Positions 34,273 to 45,361 of a stretch of DNA of 64,000 nucleotides are shown here, in pieces. How positions within the stretch are numbered: position 1 is the stretch's first letter; each line of letters starts with the position of its first letter. Below the pieces are notes generated by a model. It saw only the letters and a list, made by a program, of their open reading frames with translations, was not told the origin of the DNA and did not search any database. The stretch comes from Qipengyuania aquimaris (GTDB taxonomy: Bacteria > Pseudomonadota > Alphaproteobacteria > Sphingomonadales > Sphingomonadaceae), in the NCBI RefSeq assembly GCF_009827445.1, contig NZ_WTYI01000001.1, positions 1,206,381 through 1,270,380 of the forward strand, written 5' to 3'. Both the position numbers and the translations under genes were made by a program.

Positions 34273-34842
34273 ATGAGCAACGCGCATACACCCCACGATA
34301 TGTCCGATCCCGTGCGGCAGGCACGCCGGATCACACGCCCGGTCGTGCTGGTCGGTCTGATGGGCGTGGGCAAGACGAGTATCGGCCGCCGCCTCGCCTC
34401 GGCGCTGGATCGGGATTTCATCGACGCCGACGAGGAAATTGAGCGCGCCGCCGACCGCACGGTGGCGGAAATCTTCGAAGCGCATGGTGAAGCCTATTTC
34501 CGCGACGGGGAACGGCGCGTGATCGCGCGGCTCATGGAAGAAGGTCATGGCGTGATTGCCACCGGCGGAGGCGCCTTCGTCGATCCGGAAACGCGCGCCC
34601 TCGTCATCGAGAACGGGCTGGCGATCTGGCTCGATTGCGACATCGACACGCTGGTCGAACGCACGTCGCGCAAGAATACGCGCCCCTTGCTCAAGACCGG
34701 CGACCCGCGTGCAATCCTACGCGACCTGAAGGAACAGCGCAGCCCTGCATACGCGCAGGCGCAAATCCACGTCGTGACCGGGGATGGCCCGCACGAAGTT
34801 GCAGTAGAGCGCATCATCGAGGAGCTTGCGGCATGGCAGTGA
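34273..34842 (+). CDS. aroK: Shikimate kinase
   Basis: AroK phosphorylates shikimate at the 3-hydroxyl in the chorismate pathway. The 189-residue protein has Walker A GLMGVGKTS, the substrate DADEEIE and the GGGAFVDPETRAL motif of shikimate kinases, then the lid arginines in RKNTRPLL. The ATG at 34273 is chosen; the long frame containing it starts far upstream only because the opposite gene leaves it open. It overlaps aroB by ten bases. Confidence 0.96.
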   Translation: MSNAHTPHDMSDPVRQARRITRPVVLVGLMGVGKTSIGRRLASALDRDFIDADEEIERAADRTVAEIFEAHGEAYFRDGERRVIARLMEEGHGVIATGGGAFVDPETRALVIENGLAIWLDCDIDTLVERTSRKNTRPLLKTGDPRAILRDLKEQRSPAYAQAQIHVVTGDGPHEVAVERIIEELAAWQ

Positions 34843-35942
34843 TCGACGTCGAACTCGCCGGCCGCAGCTACGAAGTGCGCGTTGCGCGCGACCTTCTGGC
34901 ATCCGTTGCCGATCAAGCCGGGGCGTTCCTGCGCAAACAGGGCGTTCCCATCGTTGCCGATGCCAATGCGCGCCGACACTGGGGCGCTGCCGTCGAAGCC
35001 TCGCTTCGCGCTTCCGGCAAGGAACCGCGCTGGTACGATGTCGCTCCGGGCGAAAGTTCGAAAAGCTGGGAAAGCCTTGCGCGCCTGACCGACTGGCTGC
35101 TGGCCGAAGGGGTGGAGCGCGGCGACCATGTGCTGGCGCTTGGCGGCGGCGTCGTGGGCGACCTGACCGGCTTTGCCTGCGCGATCCTGAAGCGCGGCTG
35201 CGGTTTCGTGCAGTTGCCGACCACGCTGCTGGCTCAGGTCGACAGTTCAGTAGGCGGCAAGACCGCGATCAACACGTCGGCAGGAAAGAACCTGGTCGGT
35301 GCATTCCACCAGCCCTCGCTGGTGCTTGCCGATCTTTCGGCGCTCGACACCCTGCCCGACCGCGAGATGCGCGCAGGATATGCGGAAGTGCTGAAATACG
35401 GCGTGCTAGGCGACGCGGACTTCTTCGCCTGGCTCGAGGAAAACGGCGCCAGGGTGGTGGACCGCGAAAACGAAGCGCTCGAACACGCGGTTGCTGAGAG
35501 CGTTCTGGCCAAGGCGCGGATCGTCGCGGAGGACGAGCGCGAGACGTCCGGTGCACGGGCGTTGCTGAACCTCGGTCATACCTTCGGCCATGCACTCGAG
35601 GCGGAAACCGGCTTTTCCGACCGGCTGCTGCATGGCGAAGGCGTTGCGCTCGGCATGGTCCTCGCGGCGCGCTATTCCGCGAGGCGCGGCGATATCGGGA
35701 TCGAGGATGCGCAGCGCGTGACCCGCGCGGTCGACGCTGCGGGGCTTCCATCGGAAATTTCCGCGCTTGGCCTGACCTGCGACGGGCGCGCGCTGGCCGA
35801 TCACATGCTGCACGACAAGAAGATGGATTCAGGCACCCTGCCCTTCATCCTGTTGCGCAGCATCGGTGCAGCATATCTCGCTAAGGACGTGGCGCTGGAC
35901 GACGTTGCGCTCTTCCTCGACGAGCAGCTTCAGGCGCACTAA
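34833..35942 (+). CDS. aroB: 3-dehydroquinate synthase
   Basis: AroB converts DAHP to 3-dehydroquinate with NAD and a divalent metal. The 369-residue protein contains the NAD loop GGGVVGDLTGF, PTTLLAQVDSSVGGKTAIN and the metal site NLGHTFGHALE. The ATG at 34833 overlaps the aroK stop by ten bases. The aroKB pair is the standard bacterial order and probably one operon. Confidence 0.97.
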   Translation: MAVIDVELAGRSYEVRVARDLLASVADQAGAFLRKQGVPIVADANARRHWGAAVEASLRASGKEPRWYDVAPGESSKSWESLARLTDWLLAEGVERGDHVLALGGGVVGDLTGFACAILKRGCGFVQLPTTLLAQVDSSVGGKTAINTSAGKNLVGAFHQPSLVLADLSALDTLPDREMRAGYAEVLKYGVLGDADFFAWLEENGARVVDRENEALEHAVAESVLAKARIVAEDERETSGARALLNLGHTFGHALEAETGFSDRLLHGEGVALGMVLAARYSARRGDIGIEDAQRVTRAVDAAGLPSEISALGLTCDGRALADHMLHDKKMDSGTLPFILLRSIGAAYLAKDVALDDVALFLDEQLQAH

Positions 35943-35952
35943 CGTGGCGCGC

Positions 35953-36723
35953 ATGACGCGCTTTATCGACCTCTCCATCCCGATCACCAACGAGGTCGTG
36001 TCCGACCCCGACGTGATGCGCCCAAAGATCCAGTACATGACCCACGAAAGCACGTGGGAGCAGATCGCAATGTTCTTCCCGGGACTGGAAAAGGGCGACC
36101 TGCCGGGCGGCGAAGGCTGGGCGGTCGAGATGCTGGAACTCTCCACCCACAACGGCACGCACATGGATGCGCCGTGGCATTATCATTCGACGACGGACGA
36201 TGGTGCGAGCCCTGCGCCGAGCATCGACGAGGCCCCGCTGGACCGCTTCTATCGCCCGGGTGTGAAGCTCGACTTCAGCCACCTGCCCCACGGCCATGTC
36301 GTCAGCGCGGCAGAGGTCGAGGAGGCATTCGCGAAGATCGGCCACGACCTGCAGCCTCTCGATATCGTGCTGGTCCAGTCTGGCGCGGTCTACGGGACGG
36401 ACAATTTCACCGACCAGGGCGTGGGGCTAGGCGCGGAGGCAACGCTCTGGCTGACCGAGCGCGGTGTCGAAGTTGTCGGGACCGATGCGTGGAGCTGGGA
36501 TGCCCCCTTCAGCCACACAGCAAAACGTTGGGCGAAAACCCGCGATCCCTCGATCATCTGGGAAGGCCACAAGGCGGGCCGCATTCGCCCCTATTACCAG
36601 ATTGAAAAGCTGACCAATCTCGAAAGCCTGCCCGGTCACGGTTTCATGTTCAGCTGTTTTCCCGTGAAGATCGAACGCGCCAGTGCAGGATGGATCCGGG
36701 CGGTCGCGATGGTGGAAGAGTAA
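35953..36723 (+). CDS. Cyclase-family / kynurenine-formamidase-like metal hydrolase
   Basis: The 256-residue protein has the metal motif HNGTHMDAPWHY, the HxGTHxDxPxH signature of the cyclase family, which includes bacterial kynurenine formamidase and isatin hydrolase. The protein begins MTRFIDLSIPITNEVVSDPD. The gene starts 11 bases past the aroB stop codon, so it may be on the same transcript; a GTG nine bases earlier is possible. No tryptophan catabolism gene is near, so the substrate is open. Confidence 0.85.
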   Translation: MTRFIDLSIPITNEVVSDPDVMRPKIQYMTHESTWEQIAMFFPGLEKGDLPGGEGWAVEMLELSTHNGTHMDAPWHYHSTTDDGASPAPSIDEAPLDRFYRPGVKLDFSHLPHGHVVSAAEVEEAFAKIGHDLQPLDIVLVQSGAVYGTDNFTDQGVGLGAEATLWLTERGVEVVGTDAWSWDAPFSHTAKRWAKTRDPSIIWEGHKAGRIRPYYQIEKLTNLESLPGHGFMFSCFPVKIERASAGWIRAVAMVEE

Positions 36724-36726
36724 AAG

Positions 36727-37188
36727 ATGCGCGTCGCACTTGCCGATATTGCTGATCCCTGCGTCCGTGAACTTGCCGCCTATCACCAGCAAGATATGCA
36801 CCGCGCATCGCCTCCGGGGACCGACTTTGCCCTCGATGTCTCGGGTTTGGAAAAGCCCGGCATTACGATCATCGGGGCCTGGGAGGGAGACACGCTCATT
36901 GCGATGGGTGCCTTGAAGCGGCTCGCTGGCGGTCAGGCGGAATTGAAATCCATGCGGACTCATCCGGACCATCTCGGGAAAGGAGCCGCGAGTGCTATTC
37001 TGGAGGCCCTCATCGCCATGGCCGCGCAAGAGGGCACCGAACGACTAAGCCTGGAGACAGGCACCGCAGAAGTATTTCAACCCGCTATCAGACTGTACAC
37101 GAAGCGCGGTTTCGCTGCAGGCGAGGGTTTCGCGCAATACGTCAATGGTCCGCACAACCAGTGCTACCATCTGGACCTGAAAGCCTAG
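36727..37188 (+). CDS. GNAT-family N-acetyltransferase
   Basis: The 153-residue protein is a compact GNAT fold with ELKSMRTHPDHLGKGAASAI as acetyl-CoA binding loop (Q/RxxGxG/A) and RLSLETGTAEVFQPAIRLY as the late strand-helix. The C-terminus YVNGPHNQCYHLDLK is typical of the YsnE/PhnO-like group. It begins three bases past the upstream stop codon, with GGAAGAG near the start. Substrate unknown. Confidence 0.85.
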   Translation: MRVALADIADPCVRELAAYHQQDMHRASPPGTDFALDVSGLEKPGITIIGAWEGDTLIAMGALKRLAGGQAELKSMRTHPDHLGKGAASAILEALIAMAAQEGTERLSLETGTAEVFQPAIRLYTKRGFAAGEGFAQYVNGPHNQCYHLDLKA

Positions 37189-37194
37189 CCGGGT

Positions 37195-37455
37195 TCAGCT
37201 CGCGCGCGGTTCCAGTCGTGTGACCTTCGCGCCTGCACCGTGAGGTTGGTAATCGGCCATCATGGTGTCATGTTCGCTGAACAAACGTTCGATTTCGGAC
37301 CTGCGTTGCAACAGCATCTGCGCAATGCCCGGTGCGAGGCTGTCACCTTCGCCAATTTTGCCAAGAATTCCTGCGAGATCACTGATCGTCGCGTCTTCCG
37401 GGGTCTTGTGGTAATTACCCCGCGTGTCGAAGAATCCTGTTCCCCTGTGTGCCAT
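37195..37455 (-). CDS. Small hypothetical protein
   Basis: The 86-residue protein starts MAHRGTGFFDTRGNYHKTPE and continues as a helical region with DLAGILGKIGEGDSLAPGIA and RRSEIERLFSEHDTMMADY. I do not recognise it. AGGAG lies before the ATG at 37455; the longer frame to 37545 is rejected because of this site. It is convergent with the acetyltransferase gene, six bases apart. Confidence 0.7.
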   Translation of the reverse strand: MAHRGTGFFDTRGNYHKTPEDATISDLAGILGKIGEGDSLAPGIAQMLLQRRSEIERLFSEHDTMMADYQPHGAGAKVTRLEPRAS

Positions 37456-37605
37456 GCGTACTACTCCTGAGTGAGTTGCGTCAGAAGCGAACCGAAGGCC
37501 CACAGTATCTCCACAAGACCGATTCGGTAAAAGACCCTTAACCACGATTTCACGCCGACCCCTGCATTTCGCAAGGATCGGCGCGATCAGGGTAATAATC
37601 GAAGC

Positions 37606-37632
37606 GCGGCGCTATAGTAAAAAGCGCGCCGC
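37606..37632 (-). terminator. Probable pccA terminator
   Basis: GCGGCGC (37606-37612) pairs with GCGCCGC (37626-37632) around a 13-base A/T-rich loop, just below the pccA stop codon. Plus-strand T residues also follow, so it may act both ways. The remaining 37456-37605 has no gene. Confidence 0.5.
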
Positions 37633-37638
37633 TCTTTT

Positions 37639-39705
37639 CTATTCTAGTTCGAGGATGACTTCGTCCACCGCGAGGCTATCGCCTTCGCCGGCATTGATCT
37701 TGCCCACGACAGCCTGTTTTTCGGCGCGCAGGATGTTCTCCATCTTCATCGCCTCGACTGTGGCCAGCGGCTGGCCGGGCTGGACTTCCTCGCCCTCTGC
37801 CACGTGCAGCTTCACCAGCAGGCCCGGCATCGGGCAGATGAGCATCTTGGAAAGATCCGGCGGTTCCTTCTCGATCATGTGACCGGCAAGGTTCGCGATG
37901 CGCGTCTGGAGGATACGCAGGTGATGCGTCGCCCCGCGCGTCGTGATGGCATAGCCAGTGCGCGACGGAGCCAGCTGGAACGTATAGGTTTCGAGCGGCT
38001 CGGCATCTTCGTCGGCATCGTTTGCGAACAGAGCCACGTCGATCATGCGCTGGCCCGGCGTGTACTGCATCTCGATCGTGACCTGCTCGTCATCGACGGT
38101 CAGCGCGTTCTCTTCTAGCCGTACTTCATGGCTGGACGAGCCTTCCTCACGCTCGCCGATCCGGATGGTCCAATCGCCCGGCGCGTATTCGTCGCCGTTC
38201 AACTGCTGGTCGATCCGTCGGGCGCGATCGGCATCGGCTGTCGCGATGACGCCGCCCACCGCAGCCAATACCCGCTTGAGTTCGTCGGAGGCAGGAGCGC
38301 CTTCGAAACCCTCGGGATATTCCTCGGCAATGAAGCCGGTCGTCAGTTCGCCCGAGCGGAAACGCGGGTGCTGCATGATGGCGCTGAGGAAATCGATATT
38401 GTGCCCGAGCCCCTCGATCCGGAACGCGTCCAGTGCCTGCACTTGAAGGTCCGCCGCCTCGTCGCGGGTTTCGCCCCAGGTGACGAGCTTGGCGATCATC
38501 GGGTCGTAGAACATCGACACTTCACCGCCTTCGAACACGCCATCGTCGACGCGGATGCCGTCAATGCCTCGTCGCCCGTTCTCGGCGCCATCGTCCGCCC
38601 ACGGCTCCACCGGCGGCTGGTAATGAACAAGGCGCCCGGTGGACGGCAGGAAGCCGCGATAGGGATCTTCCGCATAGACGCGGTTCTCGATCGCCCAGCC
38701 GTCGATTTTTACATCGTCCTGTGTGATATCGAGCGTCTCGCCGGCCGCGACCCGTATCATTTGCTCTACAAGGTCTACGCCAGTGATCGCTTCCGTTACC
38801 GGATGCTCTACCTGCAGGCGGGTGTTCATTTCGAGGAAGTAGAAGCTCTCGCCCGTCGGATCCGCGCCGCTGACGATCAGTTCGACGGTGCCTGCGCTGT
38901 GGTAATCGACCGCCCGCGCCAGTGCGACACACTGTTCGCCCATGGCCTTGCGCATCTTGGGTGTGACGAAGGGCGACGGCGCCTCTTCGACGACCTTCTG
39001 GTGACGCCGCTGGATCGAGCATTCGCGCTCGTTGAGATAGATGATGTTGCCGTGCTTATCGCCCAGGATCTGGATTTCGATATGGCGCGGGTTCTCGATG
39101 AACTTTTCGATGAAGACACGGTCGTCGCCGAAGGAGTTCAAACCTTCGCGCTTGGTCGCCTCGAAGCCTTCGCGCACATCCTTTTCGGAATAGGCGAGGC
39201 GCATTCCCTTGCCGCCGCCGCCTGCGCTGGCCTTCATCATCACCGGATAACCGATGTCGCCGCTGATCTCGACGGCATGCTCCGTATCGCGGATTTCGCC
39301 GACGAAGCCGGGGACTACGTTGACCCCGGCCTCGCGTGCCAGTTTCTTGGATTCGATCTTGTCGCCCATCGCCGCAATCGCACCGACCGGGGGGCCGATG
39401 AAAGCGATGTCATTCTCTGCCAGAGCCTCTGCAAAGCTGGTGCGTTCGGAGAGGAAGCCGTAGCCCGGATGCACTGCCTCCGCGCCGGTCTGCTTGCAGG
39501 CGGCGATGATCTTGTCTGCGATCAGATAGCTTTCCGCTGCCGGTGCCGGGCCGATGTGCACGGCCTCGTCCGCCATGCGCACAAATGGCGCGCGCGCGTC
39601 GGCATCGGAATAGACCGCGACGGTGGCGATACCCATCCGCTTGGCAGTCTTGATGACGCGGCAGGCAATTTCACCGCGATTGGCAATCAGGATCTTGGAA
39701 AACAA
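37639..39705 (-). CDS. pccA: Propionyl-CoA carboxylase, biotin-carboxylase/carrier subunit alpha
   Basis: PccA carboxylates its own biotin with ATP and bicarbonate, for PccB to make methylmalonyl-CoA. The 688-residue protein has the biotin carboxylase domain (MFSKILIANRGEIACRVIKT, ASAGGGGKGMRLAYSEKD, MNTRLQVEHPVTEAITG), a central BT domain and the biotinyl carrier domain with VEAMKMENI, the acceptor being K654. The length matches PccA rather than acetyl-CoA carboxylase AccC (about 450). It is 8 kb from pccB, separated by bioB and scpA genes. Confidence 0.94.
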   Translation of the reverse strand: MFSKILIANRGEIACRVIKTAKRMGIATVAVYSDADARAPFVRMADEAVHIGPAPAAESYLIADKIIAACKQTGAEAVHPGYGFLSERTSFAEALAENDIAFIGPPVGAIAAMGDKIESKKLAREAGVNVVPGFVGEIRDTEHAVEISGDIGYPVMMKASAGGGGKGMRLAYSEKDVREGFEATKREGLNSFGDDRVFIEKFIENPRHIEIQILGDKHGNIIYLNERECSIQRRHQKVVEEAPSPFVTPKMRKAMGEQCVALARAVDYHSAGTVELIVSGADPTGESFYFLEMNTRLQVEHPVTEAITGVDLVEQMIRVAAGETLDITQDDVKIDGWAIENRVYAEDPYRGFLPSTGRLVHYQPPVEPWADDGAENGRRGIDGIRVDDGVFEGGEVSMFYDPMIAKLVTWGETRDEAADLQVQALDAFRIEGLGHNIDFLSAIMQHPRFRSGELTTGFIAEEYPEGFEGAPASDELKRVLAAVGGVIATADADRARRIDQQLNGDEYAPGDWTIRIGEREEGSSSHEVRLEENALTVDDEQVTIEMQYTPGQRMIDVALFANDADEDAEPLETYTFQLAPSRTGYAITTRGATHHLRILQTRIANLAGHMIEKEPPDLSKMLICPMPGLLVKLHVAEGEEVQPGQPLATVEAMKMENILRAEKQAVVGKINAGEGDSLAVDEVILELE

Positions 39706-39779
39706 ACGGGCCTCCGATGCAGGCGAACTAGCGTGAGCAGTCCATGCCGCAGCGGAGGCCCCGTATCAAGGCAAGTACC

Positions 39780-40211
39780 TCAATCCCGGTCGATATGACC
39801 GATGTGGCGGTCTTGACGCAGGATAAGGGAATCGAATTCTTCCCACAGCGCCTTGGCCTTGTCCTCGCCGCCGACCTGGCGCACGAATTCGGCCTCCCAC
39901 TTCTTACCCTCGGGATTTTCAGCCCAACCCATCTGCGCGATACCACCGCGCATCGGCAAAGCGACGATGCTGTCATAATCGCCGGTTTGCATATGGAAAT
40001 CGATCACGTCGTTATAGCCCAGTGCCGTATCGACCTTTTCGAACATTTCGATGATTTCGTGGGCACGTTCCCCCTTGCCTTGCTTCCACTTGATCATGTT
40101 GACCCGATACCAGTCGACCTTGGAAAGTTCGGGCGTGTGATCGTCCGCAAAGGCGGGTGTTGCCGGAATGGCGAGGCCAATGGCGGCGACGGTCAAGATA
40201 AGCTTCTTCAT
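39780..40211 (-). CDS. Secreted hypothetical protein
   Basis: The 143-residue precursor has a Sec signal peptide (MKKLILTVAAIGLAIPATPA, cleavage near FA-DDHTP). The mature protein has a compact alpha/beta core: VDWYRVNMIKWKQGKGERAH, then DVIDFHMQTGDYDSIVALP and WEEFDSLILRQDRHIGHI. This may be a dimeric ferredoxin-like fold, but I cannot name it. It is upstream of pccA on the same strand, 74 bases away. Confidence 0.75.
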   Translation of the reverse strand: MKKLILTVAAIGLAIPATPAFADDHTPELSKVDWYRVNMIKWKQGKGERAHEIIEMFEKVDTALGYNDVIDFHMQTGDYDSIVALPMRGGIAQMGWAENPEGKKWEAEFVRQVGGEDKAKALWEEFDSLILRQDRHIGHIDRD

Positions 40212-40359
40212 GCAGTCTTCCCCCTAGTCAGGAATACGACCCTAAGAAGCGATCCGTTCGGTTATCTGCTGTTGTCCCCCAGCGCGGCGAATTAGCCACC
40301 CGAATCGAGCGAGAGTCAAGCAGTCAGCCTAACCCACTGATCCGACCTCGAATTTCCGT

Positions 40360-41139
40360 CTACGGCTGGACGAACTCGATCAGCGCATGGGCATAGTGCT
40401 GCGCTCCGCGCCGCTCGCCCTCGCCTTCGAGAAGCCCCTGCATGGCCACCGCGAGGCGCTGCTGGTTGTCCGATGACAGCTCGCCCAGCGGAGACACGTA
40501 GATACCAATAGTGAAGAGGATCGCACCCGTTTCGGGCAGGCGGCGCAAGGTCTGGCGTTCGGAGCGCACGAAGAGGGTTTCGCCGGCATTTTCCGGCGTG
40601 ACATGCGCAAACGCCTGTTCCGGAGGCTCGGCCACCCAGCGCTTGTCGCCGGTGGCTGCGATAAACCAGTTGCAGCGCCCGTAAATCGCGCCCGCTTTGA
40701 GCTTGGCCATGAAGTGATCGACGCCGCTGGCAAGCTGCTCCTCGTATCCCTGAATCGGCGCATGCAGCGCACGCAGGGGCAGACCCAATTTGTCGGCAGG
40801 CGTCCAGTCGGAAGGCCATGCCACTGCCGCGCCGACGAGGCGGTACTGTTCGTCGCCTTCGCGCAGGGTGAGCAGACACATGTCCTCGTGATGCGCCCGC
40901 GCCGCTTGGGGCAGGCCACCCGAGAGTCCGAGCACCGCAGCGAGCTCCACCCCTGGCGCCTCGCCTTCGCGCGACAGCTGGATGCCTTGCGGATAGGCCG
41001 CGAACCCCGCCTCGCGCGCCGCAAGGTCGGGATCTGGCTGGAGCCAGTCCCTCTCGTCGAGCTTGGCGAGCCCCATCTTGAGCACCCCGCCCCCGCGTGC
41101 CTTCGGCAGCAATGCGTCGACGGAGAAGCCGAGGGTCAA
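40360..41139 (-). CDS. Heme-dependent oxidative N-demethylase-like protein (DUF3445 type)
   Basis: The 259-residue protein contains the family features LKMGLAKLDERDWLQPDPDL at the start of the core, the LREGDEQYRLVGAAVAWPSDW strand pair, then DHFMAKLKAGAIYGRCNWFI and RSERQTLRRLPETGAILFTI. This matches DUF3445, whose studied member is the heme-dependent dimethylamine monooxygenase or N-demethylase. I set the start at a TTG (41139) overlapping the stop codon of the upstream gene by TTGA; a GTG at 41175 overlaps it by 40 bases. Confidence 0.75.
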   Translation of the reverse strand: MTLGFSVDALLPKARGGGVLKMGLAKLDERDWLQPDPDLAAREAGFAAYPQGIQLSREGEAPGVELAAVLGLSGGLPQAARAHHEDMCLLTLREGDEQYRLVGAAVAWPSDWTPADKLGLPLRALHAPIQGYEEQLASGVDHFMAKLKAGAIYGRCNWFIAATGDKRWVAEPPEQAFAHVTPENAGETLFVRSERQTLRRLPETGAILFTIGIYVSPLGELSSDNQQRLAVAMQGLLEGEGERRGAQHYAHALIEFVQP

Positions 41140-41366
41140 GGGCGCATCCGTTTGATAATTCCGCGTGCGAACCACTGTAAAAATATCGCGCAGATAAGGC
41201 CGTAAAGAATGGTCGGGATGGCGCCCCCTGCCAAATAGCCGGGAGCAGCTTTCTCTTCACCACTTGCCGAAAATTTCACGATTTCGAAGACCATAGAAGC
41301 GGCGGTCCAGAAGAGAACCGAGAATAGTGAAAAACCGATAGTTGCGATACGAATGAAGCGAGCCAT
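41136..41366 (-). CDS. Small two-helix membrane protein
   Basis: The 76-residue protein has two membrane segments, IATIGFSLFSVLFWTAASMV and YLAGGAIPTILYGLICAIFL, joined by a short polar loop with GEEK. I do not recognise it. Its ATG overlaps the bioB stop codon by one base (TGATG), and its end overlaps the DUF3445 gene, which supports coupling. The frame also extends antisense across bioB, but the ATG at 41366 is the sensible start. Confidence 0.7.
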   Translation of the reverse strand: MARFIRIATIGFSLFSVLFWTAASMVFEIVKFSASGEEKAAPGYLAGGAIPTILYGLICAIFLQWFARGIIKRMRP

Positions 41367-42376
41367 CACTCGGCTGGCTCCGCCACCTTGCAAGCCCGCA
41401 TCGGCTCCTCCTGCTGGAGCGCGGTGAGGCCCAGCTTGGCGAAGAGCGCCGCATCGCTGTCGTCGCCCGCATTGGGAGCGGTCAGCAGCTTGTCGCCGGT
41501 GAAGATCGAATTCGCGCCCGCCATGAAGCACAGCGCCTGCGTCGCTTCGCTCATGCTTTCGCGGCCTGCGGAGAGGCGGACCATGCTCATCGGCATCGTG
41601 ATACGTGCGACGGCCACGGTGCGCACGAACTCGATATCGTCGATCTTGGCGAGCGGGGTGTCGGCGAGCATGTCGCCCAGCACCGTGCCCTTGACCGGCA
41701 CCAGAGCGTTGACCGGCACGCTTTCGGGATGGAGCTCCAGCGTGGCGAGCGTGTGGACGAAGGCCACCCGGTCCTCGCGCGTTTCGCCCATGCCGACGAT
41801 CCCGCCGCTGCACACGTTGATGCCCGCATCGCGCACGTTCTGCAGCGTGTCGAGCCGGTCCTGGTAGTTGCGGGTCGAGATCACGCGCTCGTAATATTCC
41901 GGCCCGGTGTCGACATTGTGATTGTAGTAATCGAGGCCCGCTTCCTTGAGCATGTCCGCCTGTTTCGGCGTCAACATGCCCAGCGTCATGCAGGTCTCCA
42001 GCCCCATTTCGCGCACGCCCTTCACGATCTCGACGATCGCGGGCATGTCGCGGTCCTTGGGATTGCGCCATGCCGCGCCCATGCAGAAGCGCTGACTGCC
42101 CGCATCCTTCGCCTGCGCCGCGCGCTGGAGGACGGACTGCACCTCCATCAGCTTGGTCGCCTCGACCCCGCTATCGGCCTTCACCGACTGCGAGCAATAG
42201 CCGCAATCCTCCGGACACCCGCCAGTCTTGATCGACAGCAGCGTGCACAGCTGGATCTGCTCGGGCGGATGGAACTCGCGGTGGACGGTAGCGGCCTGGA
42301 AAAGCAGTTCGGTAAAGGGAAGGTCGAACAGCCCCGCGATTTCCTCGCGGGTCCAGTCTGTGCGGATTTGATTCAT
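41366..42376 (-). CDS. bioB: Biotin synthase
   Basis: BioB is a radical-SAM enzyme that inserts sulfur into dethiobiotin. The CxxxCxxC cluster is C54-C58-C61 in [14 protein letters not shown] and the auxiliary cluster site is near SAGRES and the C-terminus. The 336-residue length is typical. ATG at 42376 overlaps the small membrane protein gene upstream by four bases. Placed between scpA and pccA, it supplies the biotin needed by propionyl-CoA carboxylase. No other bio genes are in the window. Confidence 0.97.
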   Translation of the reverse strand: MNQIRTDWTREEIAGLFDLPFTELLFQAATVHREFHPPEQIQLCTLLSIKTGGCPEDCGYCSQSVKADSGVEATKLMEVQSVLQRAAQAKDAGSQRFCMGAAWRNPKDRDMPAIVEIVKGVREMGLETCMTLGMLTPKQADMLKEAGLDYYNHNVDTGPEYYERVISTRNYQDRLDTLQNVRDAGINVCSGGIVGMGETREDRVAFVHTLATLELHPESVPVNALVPVKGTVLGDMLADTPLAKIDDIEFVRTVAVARITMPMSMVRLSAGRESMSEATQALCFMAGANSIFTGDKLLTAPNAGDDSDAALFAKLGLTALQQEEPMRACKVAEPAE

Positions 42377-42653
42377 AAATCAGTACTCGAAGATATTGCG
42401 ACAAAGCCCGAAAAAATCAGGCCAAAAACGATCGTTAGGCCGAGCACTAGGGCGGCGATTACCCAATTTCGATTCCGAAAGTTGCCCGATTTGTCGAACG
42501 CTAGGAAACTGAGTCCCAATCCGATCAGCGCAGGAGGAGCGATCACCACGGAATGGGCTAGCAGATTTGTCGCACCTAAAGCCCTCGCGAAAAGAACCCC
42601 TAGAATTACCCCCGAAAGCGTGAAGACGAGAGTTTTCGAACCTCTATGAGAGC

Positions 42654-42657
<4 letters not shown>
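42373..42657 (-). CDS. Small membrane protein
   Basis: The 94-residue protein has three hydrophobic segments: [38 protein letters not shown] and [21 protein letters not shown]. It lies between scpA and bioB and overlaps each by four bases (GTGA and ATGA), so it is certainly expressed with them if they are one transcript. I do not recognise it. A role in the propionate pathway is not implied by sequence. Confidence 0.72.
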
Positions 42658-44810
<2,153 letters not shown>

Positions 44811-44832
44811 CGTGAGTTCCGTGTCCGCGCGA

Positions 44833-45282
44833 TCAGTTCGACCAGTGCGCGTTTTCCTTGGGGGTTTCCATGATTTCGGTGAGCTGGCCCATCATGTCCT
44901 TGGGGTGGAGGAAGAAGATCGGCGTGCCGTGTGCGCCGATGCGCGTCGGGCCGAGAATGCGCTTGCCCATATCGTCGAACCATTTGCGCGCGTCCTCGAT
45001 GTCCTCGACCTCGTAGCAGACATGGTGCTGCGCGCCGGAGGGATTCTTCTCGAGGAACTTGGCGATGGGGCTGTCTTCGCCCAGCGGCTCGATCAGTTCG
45101 ATCTGCGTGCCGTTGGTGCCCTCTTCACCCGGAGTGTCGACGAAGCAGACCTTCACCCCCTGCGCTTCCAGATCGAAGGGCTTGTGAAAGCGCGTCGCGC
45201 CCATGACGTCGCGGTAGTAGCGGATCGATTCCTCGATCGACGGCGTCGCGACACCGATGTGATTGAGACGGCCGAGCTTCAT
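44833..45282 (-). CDS. mce: Methylmalonyl-CoA epimerase
   Basis: The 149-residue enzyme is a VOC-fold metalloprotein that interconverts (S)- and (R)-methylmalonyl-CoA. It begins [19 protein letters not shown] with the metal histidine of the first beta-alpha unit, and [18 protein letters not shown] and the C-terminal [17 protein letters not shown] carry further ligands. GGAGG precedes the ATG at 45282. It directly precedes scpA. A decayed copy of its 5' end lies across the S9 peptidase gene at 47484-47556. Confidence 0.95.
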   Translation of the reverse strand: MKLGRLNHIGVATPSIEESIRYYRDVMGATRFHKPFDLEAQGVKVCFVDTPGEEGTNGTQIELIEPLGEDSPIAKFLEKNPSGAQHHVCYEVEDIEDARKWFDDMGKRILGPTRIGAHGTPIFFLHPKDMMGQLTEIMETPKENAHWSN

Positions 45283-45301
45283 GCGTCATCCTCCAGAACA
45301 G

Positions 45302-45341
45302 AAACGGCGCGCCCCTGCAAACAGGAGCGCGCCGCTTCTTT
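45302..45341. terminator. Bidirectional terminator between the S9 peptidase gene and mce
   Basis: CGGCGCGCCCCTG and CAGGAGCGCGCCG pair at 12 of 13 positions around CAAA, with short T runs on both strands. It lies between the S9 peptidase stop codon and mce, so it should insulate mce-scpA from the peptidase gene. Confidence 0.75.
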
Positions 45342-45361
45342 GGAACGTCGGCAGGCAGCAA

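Noticed and set aside
32929..34842. 637-codon plus-strand frame ending in aroK
   Set aside because: Only the last 189 codons are aroK. Before that it is antisense to the 604-residue envelope gene.
41136..42071. 311-codon frame across bioB
   Set aside because: Only the last 76 codons, from the ATG at 41366, look like a protein (two membrane helices). The rest is out of frame in bioB.
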